A stretch of 64,000 nucleotides of DNA from NCBI GenBank assembly GCA_002205965.3, contig NADL03000561.1, forward strand, positions 88,189 through 152,188, written 5' to 3'. The translations under genes and the position numbers were made by a program. The notes beneath the pieces were generated by a model, which saw only the letters and a program-made list of their open reading frames with translations, did not search any database and was not told the origin of the DNA. This DNA comes from Kappaphycus alvarezii. Lineage: Eukaryota > Rhodophyta > Florideophyceae > Gigartinales > Solieriaceae. Positions 11,661 through 20,876 of the stretch are shown in pieces (position 1 is the stretch's first letter; the number at the start of each line of letters is the position of its first letter).

Positions 11661-12560
11661 TTAACCGACGTGCTCGAGAAGCTCGCCATCAATACTCGCA
11701 GACTTCTTCGAAGGTGTTCCTGTGTCTGTACTTCCCGTCTTCCGCTTCCCCTTACTAGTCCCCACAGGCTCAGTTTCCGTCTGCGTTTCCCACTCCCCAC
11801 CAGCTGACAAGCTGTTCATTTGCGATTCGTTTTGGTCATCATCGCTCTCCTCTCCAAGCACAGTCGATGCGGCCTTGTTCTGTATGTTTTGCGCAAGGTG
11901 TTTCGCCCGTCTTATCGGCTCGGGGCATGAAGGGTCGCCTGTCTTCTTCTTGGCATTAGCCAACTTCTCAAACTTATTCTTGGAGGATTCTTGATCCCGC
12001 ACAGGCCGATAATTCCCTTCTACCCACGTCTTGAATATCGCCGCAACAACTGCCCAGTGGTTACTGCCTATCGGCTCGACCTCCTCCACCGCATCAAGCA
12101 TTGCCTTCGTGTGGTCTGCGGAATAATTAGGGGCACCGGCGCGTGTTTTTTTTTCTTTCTGCCCGTTCCACTCGAGGGTGGAGAGCTTGGAGTCCCGACT
12201 AAAACGGTGGGTCCTTACGGTGCCTGTAGGGGCGACCCAGCCGGAGGCGACGAGATAGTATCCGGTGATGCCCTGGACACCTCTGGCTCCCTTGAACCGG
12301 GAGCGGATAGAGATGTCATAATGTCGAGGACGGCAGGGCAACAATGGGTGAGGGAGGGGTACGCGCAAATGAGGGGGGTGCAGTGGAAGAGGAGGTGGGG
12401 GATGACACACAGACGACTGGTGAGGGAGGGGGATGCACAAGTGCGAGGGTTGGGACGAACAAGGAGCTAGGGGATGAGACAGAACCGATTGGAGAGGGAG
12501 GGAGAGAGGCAGGCGCGAAATTGAGTGTAGAGGTGTAATGTTTTTATGGCGCAAATACAT
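11661..12560 (-). CDS. DUF6818-like Myb/SANT DNA-binding protein of the Harbinger element
   Basis: The C-terminal 190 residues contain a recognisable DUF6818-type domain: NYSADHTKAMLDAVEEVEPI, then GSNHWAVVAAIFKTWVE, then a conserved tail (KFEKLANAKKKTG, PIRRAKHLAQNI). The tryptophan spacing is Myb/SANT-like, and such proteins commonly accompany Harbinger transposases, probably recognising the transposon ends in the nucleus. After it come an acidic stretch (EESDDDQNES) and a Lys/Ser/Thr-rich tail. The first ~100 residues are Pro/His/Ser-rich low complexity. They are probably read in the wrong frame, because the alternative frame upstream of the poly-Lys run near 12165 looks more protein-like. 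A 1-base shift there is likely. The true start is uncertain. Confidence 0.6.
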   Translation of the reverse strand: MYLRHKNITPLHSISRLPLSLPLQSVLSHPLAPCSSQPSHLCIPLPHQSSVCHPPPPLPLHPPHLRVPLPHPLLPCRPRHYDISIRSRFKGARGVQGITGYYLVASGWVAPTGTVRTHRFSRDSKLSTLEWNGQKEKKTRAGAPNYSADHTKAMLDAVEEVEPIGSNHWAVVAAIFKTWVEGNYRPVRDQESSKNKFEKLANAKKKTGDPSCPEPIRRAKHLAQNIQNKAASTVLGEESDDDQNESQMNSLSAGGEWETQTETEPVGTSKGKRKTGSTDTGTPSKKSASIDGELLEHVG

Positions 12561-12639
12561 TATCTTGGTAAGGCATATCGAAAGTGGCGATTTGGCCTCG
12601 GTGCATCAGGAATGGAATTTTCTGGGGGCGCCAAAACTT

Positions 12640-12666
12640 GGCGAATTGGCGAAATGGCATTTCCCG
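12640..12666 (-). repeat. Right Harbinger TIR, inner part (interrupted)
   Basis: The reverse complement matches the left TIR from its tenth base inward. The outer nine bases lie at 18859-18867, beyond the inserted retrotransposon. TCCCG (12662-12666) was duplicated when that element inserted and recurs at 18854-18858. Confidence 0.8.
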
Positions 12667-12680
12667 TGTAACAATGTCTC

Positions 12681-12752
12681 TGTTACACCACTGTGTAATA
12701 GAGACTTGTTCGCTGTCGCTATTCCAGTTCTCTATTATACAGTGGTGTAACA
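12681..12752. repeat. 24-bp inverted repeat inside the LTR
   Basis: 12681-12704 (begins TGTTACACCACTGTG) and 12729-12752 are reverse complements with one mismatch, around a 24-bp spacer. The same hairpin occurs in the 3' LTR at 18440-18511. It lies upstream of the TATA box, so it could be a regulatory dyad. Confidence 0.85.
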
Positions 12753-12953
12753 GGGAAACTGTACCGTCTTGAATGATTTTAGAAATTTGATTTTCCCTCA
12801 ATGTTTTTATTTGACGTGGAGCCCCACGTCATCGTTTTTATTTACGTAGTTATATTCTAGATAGTACAATTCTATAGTTACACCTCTACTTTATAGTAAG
12901 TTCTACTGAGCTAACAGAGTATAGAATTTCTAGAGTAGAGTTACCGTACTGTC

Positions 12954-12961
12954 TATAAAAG
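12954..12961 (+). promoter_or_regulatory. TATA box of the 5' LTR promoter
   Basis: TATAAAAG is followed by a G-run and then the R/U5 region. It lies about 134 bp before the LTR end, as expected for a retrotransposon promoter. The 3' LTR has the same motif at 18713-18720. Confidence 0.6.
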
Positions 12962-13095
12962 GGGGGGCTCATCTGGATTCTTGTGGGAATCCAGGTACAC
13001 TCCATACACCCTTTGCCCCCAACTTTCTGAAACCCATTACCATCGCCTCTACAGTTTCTTTAGCAGCGCCCCGGCTGCCTCCCTCTCTGTTTCAC

Positions 13096-13113
13096 TGGTA
13101 GCATCGCTTTCGC
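13096..13113 (+). other. Primer-binding site, probably initiator tRNA-Met
   Basis: One base after the LTR end, TGGTAGCA is complementary to the ...TGCTACCA 3' end of eukaryotic initiator tRNA-Met. The match weakens after eight bases, so the identity of the primer tRNA is an inference. Confidence 0.5.
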
Positions 13114-13944
13114 CGGTTCTGCTGCTTTTTCGCTTCTCGTCTTGCTCTAGTTCGAGGTTTTCTTACACGTTTTTTTTTGGGTTGTTTTTTTGGAAAAATT
13201 TTGCTGACAGGTTTACTGTAAGCAATATCATGTAATGTACTTGTGGGCTGTAGTGTTAAGTACAGGAGAGTATCTGCGGGCTGGAGTGCCAGGTACTCTA
13301 AACCCCATTGTTTTACGCAGGTCGCGGTTACTAATTGGAGAACTAGGTAACCGGGAACTTGGGGGTGCAGCCTAGTCTGCGTTCTCTAGGTTATTCTGTT
13401 CAGGTAGCTTGCAGGCCTCACGAAGCTGCGTGATCCTTTTCAGAATACTTAGACTGGACAGTTAGGCTTAACTAAGTTGCCTTAGTAAAGCCGTACTTCT
13501 GACCAAGTCCCCATTTGAGGGTCCCCTCACAGTATTCCTATACAATCCTATTGCACTAGTTGGCTGTTAGCTAGGTGCACCGACTGGGTCACGGGTTCAG
13601 GTAACGCTTCATAGGGTTGACTTGGACTGGACTTGGACTAAGGGGTACGTGCTCAGAAAGGGTATTCTTTGGTTATTCACTAGCTTAGAGTCGGCTTGAG
13701 AGGCTTTCCTATAGGGTAAGGACACCGATCGCGGTCTACATAGTGGACTGGTGGGGATATCCCGAACGGATTCCTAAGTCACATCGGAGTGTAAGTGTGA
13801 ATAAAGCTGCTGGTGAGTCACTCTCTTCGCGGGTGGGGAGCCAACCCGTCGTCCAGGGACGAATCCCTTGCAGATTTCAACTTCAAGTGCTTGTATTCAA
13901 GTTAAGGTGTTATTGTAAGACTTTAAGTGAGAGGTTTGTTGAAC
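13104..13944 (+). other. Untranslated leader of the Ty3 element
   Basis: About 840 bp between the primer-binding site and the gag ATG. No long frame on + fits a protein. It probably carries packaging and dimerisation signals, but I can identify none. Confidence 0.45.
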
Positions 13945-14739
13945 ATGTCTTTCTTCAAACCAAATAAGCCTGTGTTGTTCGATGGGACTCGAGATGCGTT
14001 AATAGTTCGGTCATGGTTGCATTCAGTCGAAAAATACCTGAGACTTATTCAGGTGGGCCATGAAGAAGTCATCAGTGCCCAGAATGCTATCGAATTTGCT
14101 TCGACATTCATGACCGGAACTGCCGCAAACTGGTGGTATACAGTTGTGTCCGAAAATGCTGTTCCTCCTACATGGGAAGCTTTCAAACTCCTGGTTGAGG
14201 CAGGTTTTGTCCCCCAGGACAGTGTCATTCGAGCTCGCGACAAACTTACCAATATCCGCCAAAAAACGAGTGTGGCTGCGTACCTCTCAGAGTTCAGGAA
14301 TTTGGTTCTCAATATTCCCGGTATCAGTGAGTCGGAAAAAGTGGCGCGGTTCTGTGAAGGTCTCAAACCCCACATTCTGTTGGAGGTTCGTAAAGGAAAC
14401 CCATCCAAGTTTGAAGCTGCGACTACTATTGCTCTCAACGTTGACGGAGCATTTTATGGTGCAGGTTTCTTCACTGGCAGAGGTTTATTTCACGCCAATC
14501 GAAATGCCTCAGGTCCTATGCCGATGGAGATTGGAAACCTTGAACGTAAAAACGATGGGCAGCGTCAGAAAGAATTGATGGAGAACCGATGCTTTACGTG
14601 CCATAAGGTGGGACGTAGACCTCTGAAACACAGAAAAGGAAACGGGAATAAAGGTAACAGGGGTGGTACTCGCATAGCGGCGAGCAATACACAGGCGGGA
14701 CACAGTAATGATTTGACATGCTTTGACTCGGGAAACTAG
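13945..14739 (+). CDS. gag: Ty3 Gag, 264 aa, with mutated zinc knuckle
   Basis: The start at 13945 (MSFFKPNKPVLFDG) is the first Met of the conserved Gag N-terminus. The frame is open for a few codons further upstream without an ATG. The central part is a typical retrotransposon Gag capsid region (GTAANWWYTVV, VRKGNPSKFEAATTIAL). Near the C-terminus the knuckle reads CFTCHKVGRRPLKH, where the usual His and last Cys have become Arg and His, so RNA binding is probably lost. A basic tail (KGNGNKGNRGG) follows. Gag would form the virus-like particle. The frame is otherwise intact and ends at TAG 14737-14739. Confidence 0.85.
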   Translation: MSFFKPNKPVLFDGTRDALIVRSWLHSVEKYLRLIQVGHEEVISAQNAIEFASTFMTGTAANWWYTVVSENAVPPTWEAFKLLVEAGFVPQDSVIRARDKLTNIRQKTSVAAYLSEFRNLVLNIPGISESEKVARFCEGLKPHILLEVRKGNPSKFEAATTIALNVDGAFYGAGFFTGRGLFHANRNASGPMPMEIGNLERKNDGQRQKELMENRCFTCHKVGRRPLKHRKGNGNKGNRGGTRIAASNTQAGHSNDLTCFDSGN

Positions 14740-14753
14740 TTGGTCCACCAGAC

Positions 14754-15490
14754 TTGGTGAACACTCAGGTGAGACCAGTAGTGAGTGTGAAAAGACGTCG
14801 CAATGAGCAGAGTGAATCTGTTGTGGACACCACCGGAGCTAAATTCTCAGAGGACAGGGAAAAGTCGAGAATCTCCGAAGCCGAGTCTAATGGAATCACG
14901 TCTTGTCATGATGACAGCATCCCCACTGATGGACCTATACCAGTGGAGCCTTTGTTAGTACTTGAAGGTAGACTGAATGGAATAGCAGTCAAAGTACTAA
15001 AGGACGATGGATGCAATACAAACGTGGTTTCAGCCGAGTTCCTGAAGCGAAAAGGAACTTGTTTGAGATTGGGCGTGAACGAGTCAATGTTTGCCATTCA
15101 CAGGAGGGAGTTACTGAGGAAGTATCTGAGATCATTTCCAACGGAACCATTAAGTTAGGCGAACATACATATACTTCTAGTTGGGCTGTGTCCCAAACCA
15201 GGTATGATGTTCTGTTGGGAATGCCGTGGCATGATGCCCACAATCCACGTGTCGACTATCGGAAACGAATTGTGATGGTGAAAGATGCTTCCATTCCAGT
15301 GATTGATTTCGATGAAGAAAACCGTATTGATGTGTCCAATTTGCGATTGAAGAAATTTAGACGAATGCTGAGGCATGGGGGTGACTTCGAAGTATTTCAG
15401 TTACTTGAAGTTCACAGTATGACAGGAGTGACAGATTCAAAGTTTGATGGAAGACTGAGCATATTACTGATAATTTCAAAGAGGTCTTTC
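14754..15490 (+). pseudogene. Ty3 aspartic protease region, frameshifted
   Basis: The first frame (14754-15158) carries the retropepsin active-site block VLKDDGCNTNVVS, where related elements usually have a D-D/T-G motif. After a frame change near 15035 the second frame (15011-15640) continues with the flap and C-terminal block ISNGTIKLGEHTYTSSWAVS then YDVLLGMPWHDAHNPRVDYR. An intact version would process the polyprotein. The frame change between the two halves prevents a complete protease here. Confidence 0.75.
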
Positions 15491-15498
15491 AAGATGAA

Positions 15499-16860
15499 TT
15501 GTCAAGAGGGCTTCCTCCGATTCGATCAGTTGATCATGAGATCGAAGTGGAGGAAGGAGCAAAGGCACCTTATCGACCGTTACTCCAGTTGTCTCCATCC
15601 GAACTTAGGGCAGCAAAAGAGTATGTCGAGTCTCTTCTGAGGAAAGGGAAGATCTGGTCCAGAAAATCACATTATGGAGCACCACTTTTTTTGTGAAATA
15701 AAAAGATGAGAAACTTAGAGGTGTTTTCGATTATCGTGCTTTGAATCGCATCACCAAAAAGAATAATGCTCCACTCCCTCGTTCTGATGAAATGTTCGAT
15801 CGACTTGGAGATGCGAAAATTTTCTCCAAGCTTGATCTGAAAACCTGATTCCATCAGATAAGGGTGAAACCGGAGGACATCGAAAAGACTGCGTTCAATA
15901 CAAAGTATGGGTAATTTGAATATCTTGTTATGCCAATGGGACTTTGCAACGCTCCTGCTACGTTCCAAACTTTGATGAACCAGACCTTCTATGATTGCAT
16001 CGATGTCTTCTTGGTTGTCTATATGTATGATCTTCTCATATTCAGTAAGAATGAGGACGAACATTACGAACATCTGGAAATTGTATTAAAGAGACTTAAG
16101 GACCTCAAGCTGCACATCTCTCCGAAGAAATGCTCTTTCTTTCAGACTGAGCTAGAGTTTTTGGGTTTAATATTCGGGAAGCACGGCATTCGTGTCAATC
16201 CTGAGAAGGTCGAAGTCCTACAAACTTGGCCGAAACCTGAATCTCTAACGGAGTTGAGAAGTTTCTTAGGTCTAATACAGTTTTTCCGTAGGTTCATTCA
16301 GAAGTTCTCGGCAATCGCGGCACCTCTCACAGATCTGACAATGAAGAGTCGAGGTATTGGGAAATGGAACAAGCAGTGTGATAAAGCTTTTCAGAAGCTA
16401 AAGGAAGCGATGAAGTTCGCTCCAATTTTAGTCGCTCATAATTGGAACAAGCCATTTCGTGGTCATGTAGATGCTTCACAGCTTGCTGTCGGTGGAACTC
16501 TAACACAGTTGGAGGAGAATGGAAGAGTTCGTGTAATTTCTTTCTATTCAAAGAAACTTTCACCAGCTGAGTCGGACTACACTGCAAATGACAGAGAGCT
16601 TCTGGCTTTGATTAATTTTCTGGGAAGATTCAGGTGTTATCTTGAAGGTTCTGAATTTGAGATTTTCACAGACAACCAAGTGCTTAAGAGCTTCTTCACA
16701 AAACCTAAACTGAGTCGGAAAGAAGCACGTTGTTTGGAAACTCTCGGTAACTTCGTAATCTTTCCCATCACACGGAAGCCTGGAAGAACTCACGTCTTGG
16801 GAGATGCATTATCCAGAGCTCCGCACGTGACTAGAGGAGACCGTGACATCTCAGTGAATG
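15499..16860 (+). pseudogene. Ty3 reverse transcriptase and RNase H with dead active site
   Basis: RT begins LPPIRSVDHEIEVEEGAKAP and continues to SHYGAPLFL, where TGA at 15694 interrupts it. The next frame reads DYRALNRITKKNNAPLPR. Stops occur at 15846-15848 (inside FHQIR) and 15912-15914 (before FEYLVMPMGLCNAPATF). The polymerase motif is YMYD (16020-16031) instead of YMDD, removing a metal-binding Asp. RNase H follows: VDASQLAVGGTLTQLEENG, NDRELLALINFLGRFRCYL, FTDNQVLKSFFT. The long frame 15930-17474 is open from mid-RT into integrase. The enzyme would copy element RNA into DNA; this copy cannot. Confidence 0.85.
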
Positions 16861-16899
16861 AAGTTGAAATTCCCTACCTTGACGTTGATCAGATCATTC

Positions 16900-17947
16900 C
16901 TCGGTATGATGACGACCAGTTCTTTGGTCCAGTGGTAAAAGCCACGGAAGGAGAGTGGCCAGAAGATATGGTTCAGAAGCAGAAACTTGAAATAATTCTG
17001 CCAATTTTCCGAAAAGATGGTTCGAGGCTGTTTTACAATGGAAAGTTGTGCATACCGAGAAGGTCAGTGTCGAATATTTTGCAAATTGCTCACGACTCTA
17101 AAGTTGGTGGACATTTTAAATTTGCGAACACACTGTCCAGATTAGATAACTTCCATTGGAAACATAAGAGCCGGGATGTTCGAAAGTATTGTGAAGGATG
17201 TCTCACGTGTCAGCAGTATAAGGACTATAATCAAAAAAAGTTGACTGATCCAATGTCACTGGAATATCCTGACCGCAGATGGGGTTCATTAGCTACAGAT
17301 TTCATTGTGAGGTTACCGCTGACGAGGGCGGTCATGATGCGATCACGACTTGGGTTGATCGACTTACTCGTCGAGTCCATTTTCTTAAATCTAAAACATC
17401 AGATACTGCTGAGGACACGGCTCGAGACTTCTTCGCGAACATATTCAAGAACCACGGGTTGCCTGATGATTTGACCTCAGATAGGGACAGCAAGTTCATT
17501 TCAAGGTTTTGGAAGACACCAATGAATCTTTGTGGGGTGAAATTAAGAATGTCTACAAGTACACACCCACAAACAGATGGCGCTTCTGAGATTATGAATA
17601 TGATGATCGAGAACTATCTCCGTTGCTATTGCTCGTATCATCAGGATGACTGGGATGAGCTGCTTCCTTCTGCAGAATTTCCATACAACTCGGCTGTGAG
17701 CGATGATCTGGGTATGTCACCATTTGAGCTGGACTTGGGATGGACACCTAAATCGCCATTGGGTTTCTTGGCTAGCAGCAGCATACCTCTTCAAAGCTTG
17801 GAAGAATTTCGTGCCAAGCTCAAGGTTTCTCTTGAGGATGCGCAATTTGCCTACAAAGTGGCAAAAGCTCGGCAAGCTGAATATGCTTCAAGGCGATACA
17901 AGGTTACAGATTACAAAGTCGTTTCAAAGCTTTGGATCAATCGCTAG
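16900..17947 (+). pseudogene. Ty3 integrase, frameshifted
   Basis: The zinc-binding domain is present (AHDSKVGGHFKFANTLSRL, then CEGCLTCQQYK). The core follows with TDFIVRLPL (first Asp, 17298-17324), a frame change near 17330, SDRDSKFISRFW (second Asp) and STHPQTDGASEIMNMMIENY (catalytic Glu). A C-terminal domain runs to a stop at 17945-17947. All three catalytic acids remain but in two frames. Integrase inserts the DNA copy into the genome. Confidence 0.85.
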
Positions 17948-18114
17948 TAGTTTACAGATGTTTATTCTAGGTCCCAGGATTCTAAAAGGCTTGGTGCGCG
18001 TAGATATGGTCCATTCGTGGTTAAGGAGCTAATTGGTAAGAATGCTGTTCGATTGGATCTCCCGCTCATTTTAGAATCCACCCAGTCATTCATATCATTC
18101 ACACCACACCACAT

Positions 18115-18393
18115 TTGGAGCAGCCCAATGACATTGCTTTACCTATTCCTCCTGCACCTGCACCGCTTGAGCTCTCTGATGGACCAGAACAAGAAGTGGA
18201 GGTTATCTTGGATCACAAAAAGGTTGGACGCGGTTTCAAGTTCTTGGTTCTGATGCGTGGTGTGATACGTCATGAGGCGGAGTGGCAACCATCAAAGGAC
18301 TTCGTTGTTGTTACGAAAGATGGACCTGCTGTAGTAACGGAAGCTTTCCAAGAGTATATTCGGAAACATAATATACTCCCGCAGTATCATTGA
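18115..18393 (+). CDS. Chromodomain tail of the Ty3 integrase
   Basis: A separate frame at the end of pol encodes EVEVILDHKKVGRGFKFLVL, then RHEAEWQPSKDFV, matching the chromodomain pattern in which the protein reads YLVKWKGY...EATWEP. This domain places the element among chromoviruses, whose integrases use it to target chromatin. The aromatic cage is partly lost (FLVLMRG for YLVKWKG). It is cut off from the integrase core by the stop at 17947. The TGA is at 18391-18393, about 20 bp before the polypurine tract. Confidence 0.7.
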   Translation: MEQPNDIALPIPPAPAPLELSDGPEQEVEVILDHKKVGRGFKFLVLMRGVIRHEAEWQPSKDFVVVTKDGPAVVTEAFQEYIRKHNILPQYH

Positions 18394-18411
18394 CGAGGAC
18401 GTCAATAGTCT

Positions 18412-18422
18412 GGGGGAGGGAA
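18412..18422 (+). other. Polypurine tract
   Basis: GGGGGAGGGAA lies directly upstream of the 3' LTR start at 18426, the expected site for second-strand priming. Confidence 0.8.
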
Positions 18423-18425
18423 TAG

Positions 18426-18853
18426 TGCAACAATGTCTCTGTTACACCACTGTGTAATAGAGACTTGTTCGCTGTCGCTATTCCAGTTCTCTATTATACA
18501 GTGGTGTAACAAGGAAACTGTACCGTTTTGAATGATTTTAGAAATTTGATTTTCCCTCAATGTTTTTATTTGACGTGGAGCCCCACGTCATCGTTTTTAT
18601 TTACGTAGTTATATTCTAGATAGTACAATTCTATAGTTACACCTCTACTTTATAGTAAGTTCTACTGAGCTAACAGAGTATAGAATTTCTAGAGTAGAGT
18701 TACCGTACTGTCTATAAAAGGGGGGGCTCATCTGGATTCTTGTGGGAATCCAGGTACACTCCATACACCCTTTGCCCCCAACTTTCTGAAACCCATTACC
18801 ATCGCCTCTACAGTTTCTTTAGCAGCGCCCCGGCTGCCTCCCTCTCTGTTTCA
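18426..18853 (+). repeat. 3' LTR
   Basis: 428 bp, identical to 12667-13094 except for three transitions (second codon-like position of TGTAAC/TGCAAC, CAGGGAA/CAAGGAA, GTCTTG/GTTTTG). It is followed by the TCCCG duplication at 18854-18858 and then the outer nine bases of the Harbinger TIR. Confidence 0.9.
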
Positions 18854-18858
18854 TCCCG

Positions 18859-18867
18859 GATGCACCC
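18859..18867 (-). repeat. Right Harbinger TIR, outer nine bases
   Basis: GATGCACCC, the reverse complement of GGGTGCATC, completes the TIR interrupted at 12666. AAT follows at 18868-18870. Confidence 0.75.
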
Positions 18868-19164
18868 AATTTCAAGATCAAACTGGATGGTTCACGCTAA
18901 TCACGCGCAGTGGAGCCCGAGATATGATGGCCATAGCCACCGATGACCACAGTGCACAACTGAGGCGCTAGAACTGTACATGCGTATGCGAATCTTAGCA
19001 GCGGTGGTGTGGCAGCGGGCTGCAATGCTTGGTGTATACAGTACTCTGCTAGAAACAAGAGGTTGGCGCAGTATGTTGCATCAAAAGGAGCAAAAGGGAT
19101 GGGTTGGAAAAGGAGGCCCGGGTCGTTTAGAGGTTTTAACACCATTATGAATGTTTAGTAAACG

Positions 19165-20127
19165 TCACAGGTCGAGCACGGTTAATGTGAACACCAGTTC
19201 GTCCAAGTCTGCGATACTACCATCCACGAAGAGTTCATTGAACCGTGGGTTCGCAACAGCAATTCTACCCGACCCTACAGCCACGGTGGTCGGGAAGCGG
19301 AATCCATCCGACTCGATATTTCTCACAAAGCGCAGCGATACAACCCTCCTTTCGATAAAAACGGCCCAGACGGAGACCAAGTTGAGGGCGTTCTGTGTGA
19401 CATAGAGAAAGTCCCCTTCTCGAGATCTGACAAGTTCTAAGCCATCGGCGCCTGTGACACGCCCGTCTGCAAGTAACCTCTGCAATCGATTTCCATTTCG
19501 CAAATCAACAAAAAAGAGGGTGCCGAGTTGAGAATTAGCCACAATAAGACCACGACGGAAGACAACAATGCCGTTGGCAGTGGTCGGAGCGTTGGAAAAA
19601 AACTGTGGGGCCAAGATGATGGTGGAGACGCGACAGGTGGGCAACGAGTCCAGAGCGAGTGTGTAAATAGCGCCGCGGGCGGAGTCAGTGAAGTAGGCGA
19701 AGCCCTCTGACTCGGAAACGATGACATCGTTGACAATGCGGGCACCAGTTGGGAGACATGAAGCGACTACATCGCCGGTAGTGATGTCGTAGACGTTGAG
19801 TGACGGGACCGGCTGGGAGGGACCGGTGCCGAAGGCAGTTTGCGGGAAGGGTCCACCGCCGGCGGCGAAGAGCAGGTTGGAGGTGGCGGATATGCCGACG
19901 GAGGTGCGGTTGGGACCTGGGCGGGCGACCGTAGTGGTAAGGTTTGTTACGACGTCAACGAGATAGATGGGGCCGTTGATGAGGTCTGCCGCAAAGAAGT
20001 TCGAACCGGCGGCATGCGCTACACCCTCTACTAGAACACCTGGAGGGAGATTTATGACGGTAGGGAGAGAAAATGATGGGAGGATGAGAGGGAGGAGATA
20101 CAGTAGAAGAGAAGTGAGCGTGTGCAT
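19165..20127 (-). CDS. Secreted SMP-30/gluconolactonase-like beta-propeller protein
   Basis: A 320-residue protein if started at the ATG at 20125-20127, which gives a clear signal peptide: a hydrophobic Leu-rich stretch of about 19 residues ending near PSFS. The frame is open 63 codons further upstream, but those residues have no signal-like character, so I prefer the internal start. The rest has repeated beta-propeller strands. Family-like blocks are LINGPIYLVDVVTN, RIVNDVIVSESEGFAYFTDS (the Asn-Asp metal-site pattern), ANGIVVFRRGLIVANSQLG and GADGLELVRS. It is probably secreted. Substrate cannot be deduced; lactone hydrolysis is the known activity of the family. No frameshift or visible intron. 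It is the best-preserved host gene candidate. Confidence 0.75.
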   Translation of the reverse strand: MHTLTSLLLYLLPLILPSFSLPTVINLPPGVLVEGVAHAAGSNFFAADLINGPIYLVDVVTNLTTTVARPGPNRTSVGISATSNLLFAAGGGPFPQTAFGTGPSQPVPSLNVYDITTGDVVASCLPTGARIVNDVIVSESEGFAYFTDSARGAIYTLALDSLPTCRVSTIILAPQFFSNAPTTANGIVVFRRGLIVANSQLGTLFFVDLRNGNRLQRLLADGRVTGADGLELVRSREGDFLYVTQNALNLVSVWAVFIERRVVSLRFVRNIESDGFRFPTTVAVGSGRIAVANPRFNELFVDGSIADLDELVFTLTVLDL

Positions 20128-20876
20128 GGTGTGCGACGATTTGGGTGGAGCTAAACGTAGGAGTGAGCGAGGGTTTAAAACTCTTGGGTGGACGAGGTGC
20201 AGATGAGTCGGGTAGGTCACGTTCTGGATTCCGTTGATGTGGGAGCAATCCAGAATGTGTGATTGGGTGGCGTGGATGACAAGAGATGGGTAACAGGTGT
20301 TGTAGATATTCTCCAACTGTGAAGGATCTAATGTGAGTAACGCCTCCGTGCTTTTGTAAGATACTGTATGGATCTTTCAGGTGGGAACATCTGCGAGGTG
20401 ATGATTCGCTGTTATATTACTCTACCCAGCATCACTGACGAATTTAAGCCGAAGATGCATTCCCACACAGTTCGATACTAACATTGCAGCAGAGGACGGC
20501 TACGGATTGAGCCATTACTTTAGATATTACTGGGCAAACTGTGCATTGTTGTACAGTTCTGTATCGTGGGGCAGAGCTGTGCAGAGCTGTGCAACTACAG
20601 TTGCACTTAATGCTGTTTACAGTACCGTACTGTGCAATACAATAGATTAAAACGTAACTCTAATCAGTATAGATGGTCCGAATTATAAAAAGCTATCATC
20701 AGAAAAAGATTTTAATTGGCAGAGATAACATTGTTAACTATGGGGTGGATTACTGCTCCTCGGACACCAGCGCCGCAAAGCTCATGACGCCATGCGCCCA
20801 GTACCGGTGGTGGTGGTAAATCTTTATGGGTTGTACAATGTCGCACAGAGGCGTGCGGAGGATATTCATAAATTAA
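20128..20876. other. Intergenic region upstream of the SMP-30-like gene
   Basis: No gene seen. It should hold the promoter of the minus-strand gene. A short direct repeat GCAGAGCTGT occurs twice at about 20571-20590, followed by TGCAACTACAGTTGCA-type inverted sequence. TACTGTAC motifs occur near 20620-20640. Confidence 0.4.

Larger units (their letters stand above)
12667..13094 (+). repeat. 5' LTR
   Basis: It starts TG, ends CA and is 428 bp long. It holds a TATA box (TATAAAAG, 12954-12961) and a large inverted repeat near its start (12681-12704 against 12729-12752). The partner is 18426-18853. Confidence 0.9.
12667..18853 (+). mobile_element. Young Ty3/gypsy chromovirus LTR retrotransposon
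   Basis: Two 428-bp LTRs, a perfect 5-bp TCCCG duplication, a primer-binding site, a polypurine tract, and gag-protease-RT-RNase H-integrase-chromodomain order are all present. By my count the LTRs differ at three positions (about 99.3% identity), all transitions, which points to a recent insertion. The interior is nevertheless defective: the frame changes several times, two stops fall inside the RT core and the RT catalytic motif reads YMYD. It sits inside the right TIR of a Harbinger transposon. Confidence 0.9.
10014..18867 (+). mobile_element. PIF/Harbinger DNA transposon split by a nested LTR element
   Basis: The left end (10014-10049) and the reverse complement of the right end match at 33 of 36 positions. 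The right end is in two parts, 12640-12666 and 18859-18867, separated by the nested retrotransposon. AAT flanks both ends (10011-10013 and 18868-18870), consistent with the 3-bp duplication of this superfamily. Without the insertion the element is about 2.66 kb. It carries a broken DDE transposase on + and a DUF6818-like Myb/SANT gene on -, converging on each other. This two-gene layout is typical of Harbinger elements. Confidence 0.8.

Noticed and set aside
11991-12470. A 159-codon plus-strand frame opposite the DUF6818-like gene
   Set aside because: It is an antisense shadow. The minus strand carries the recognisable Myb/SANT domain.
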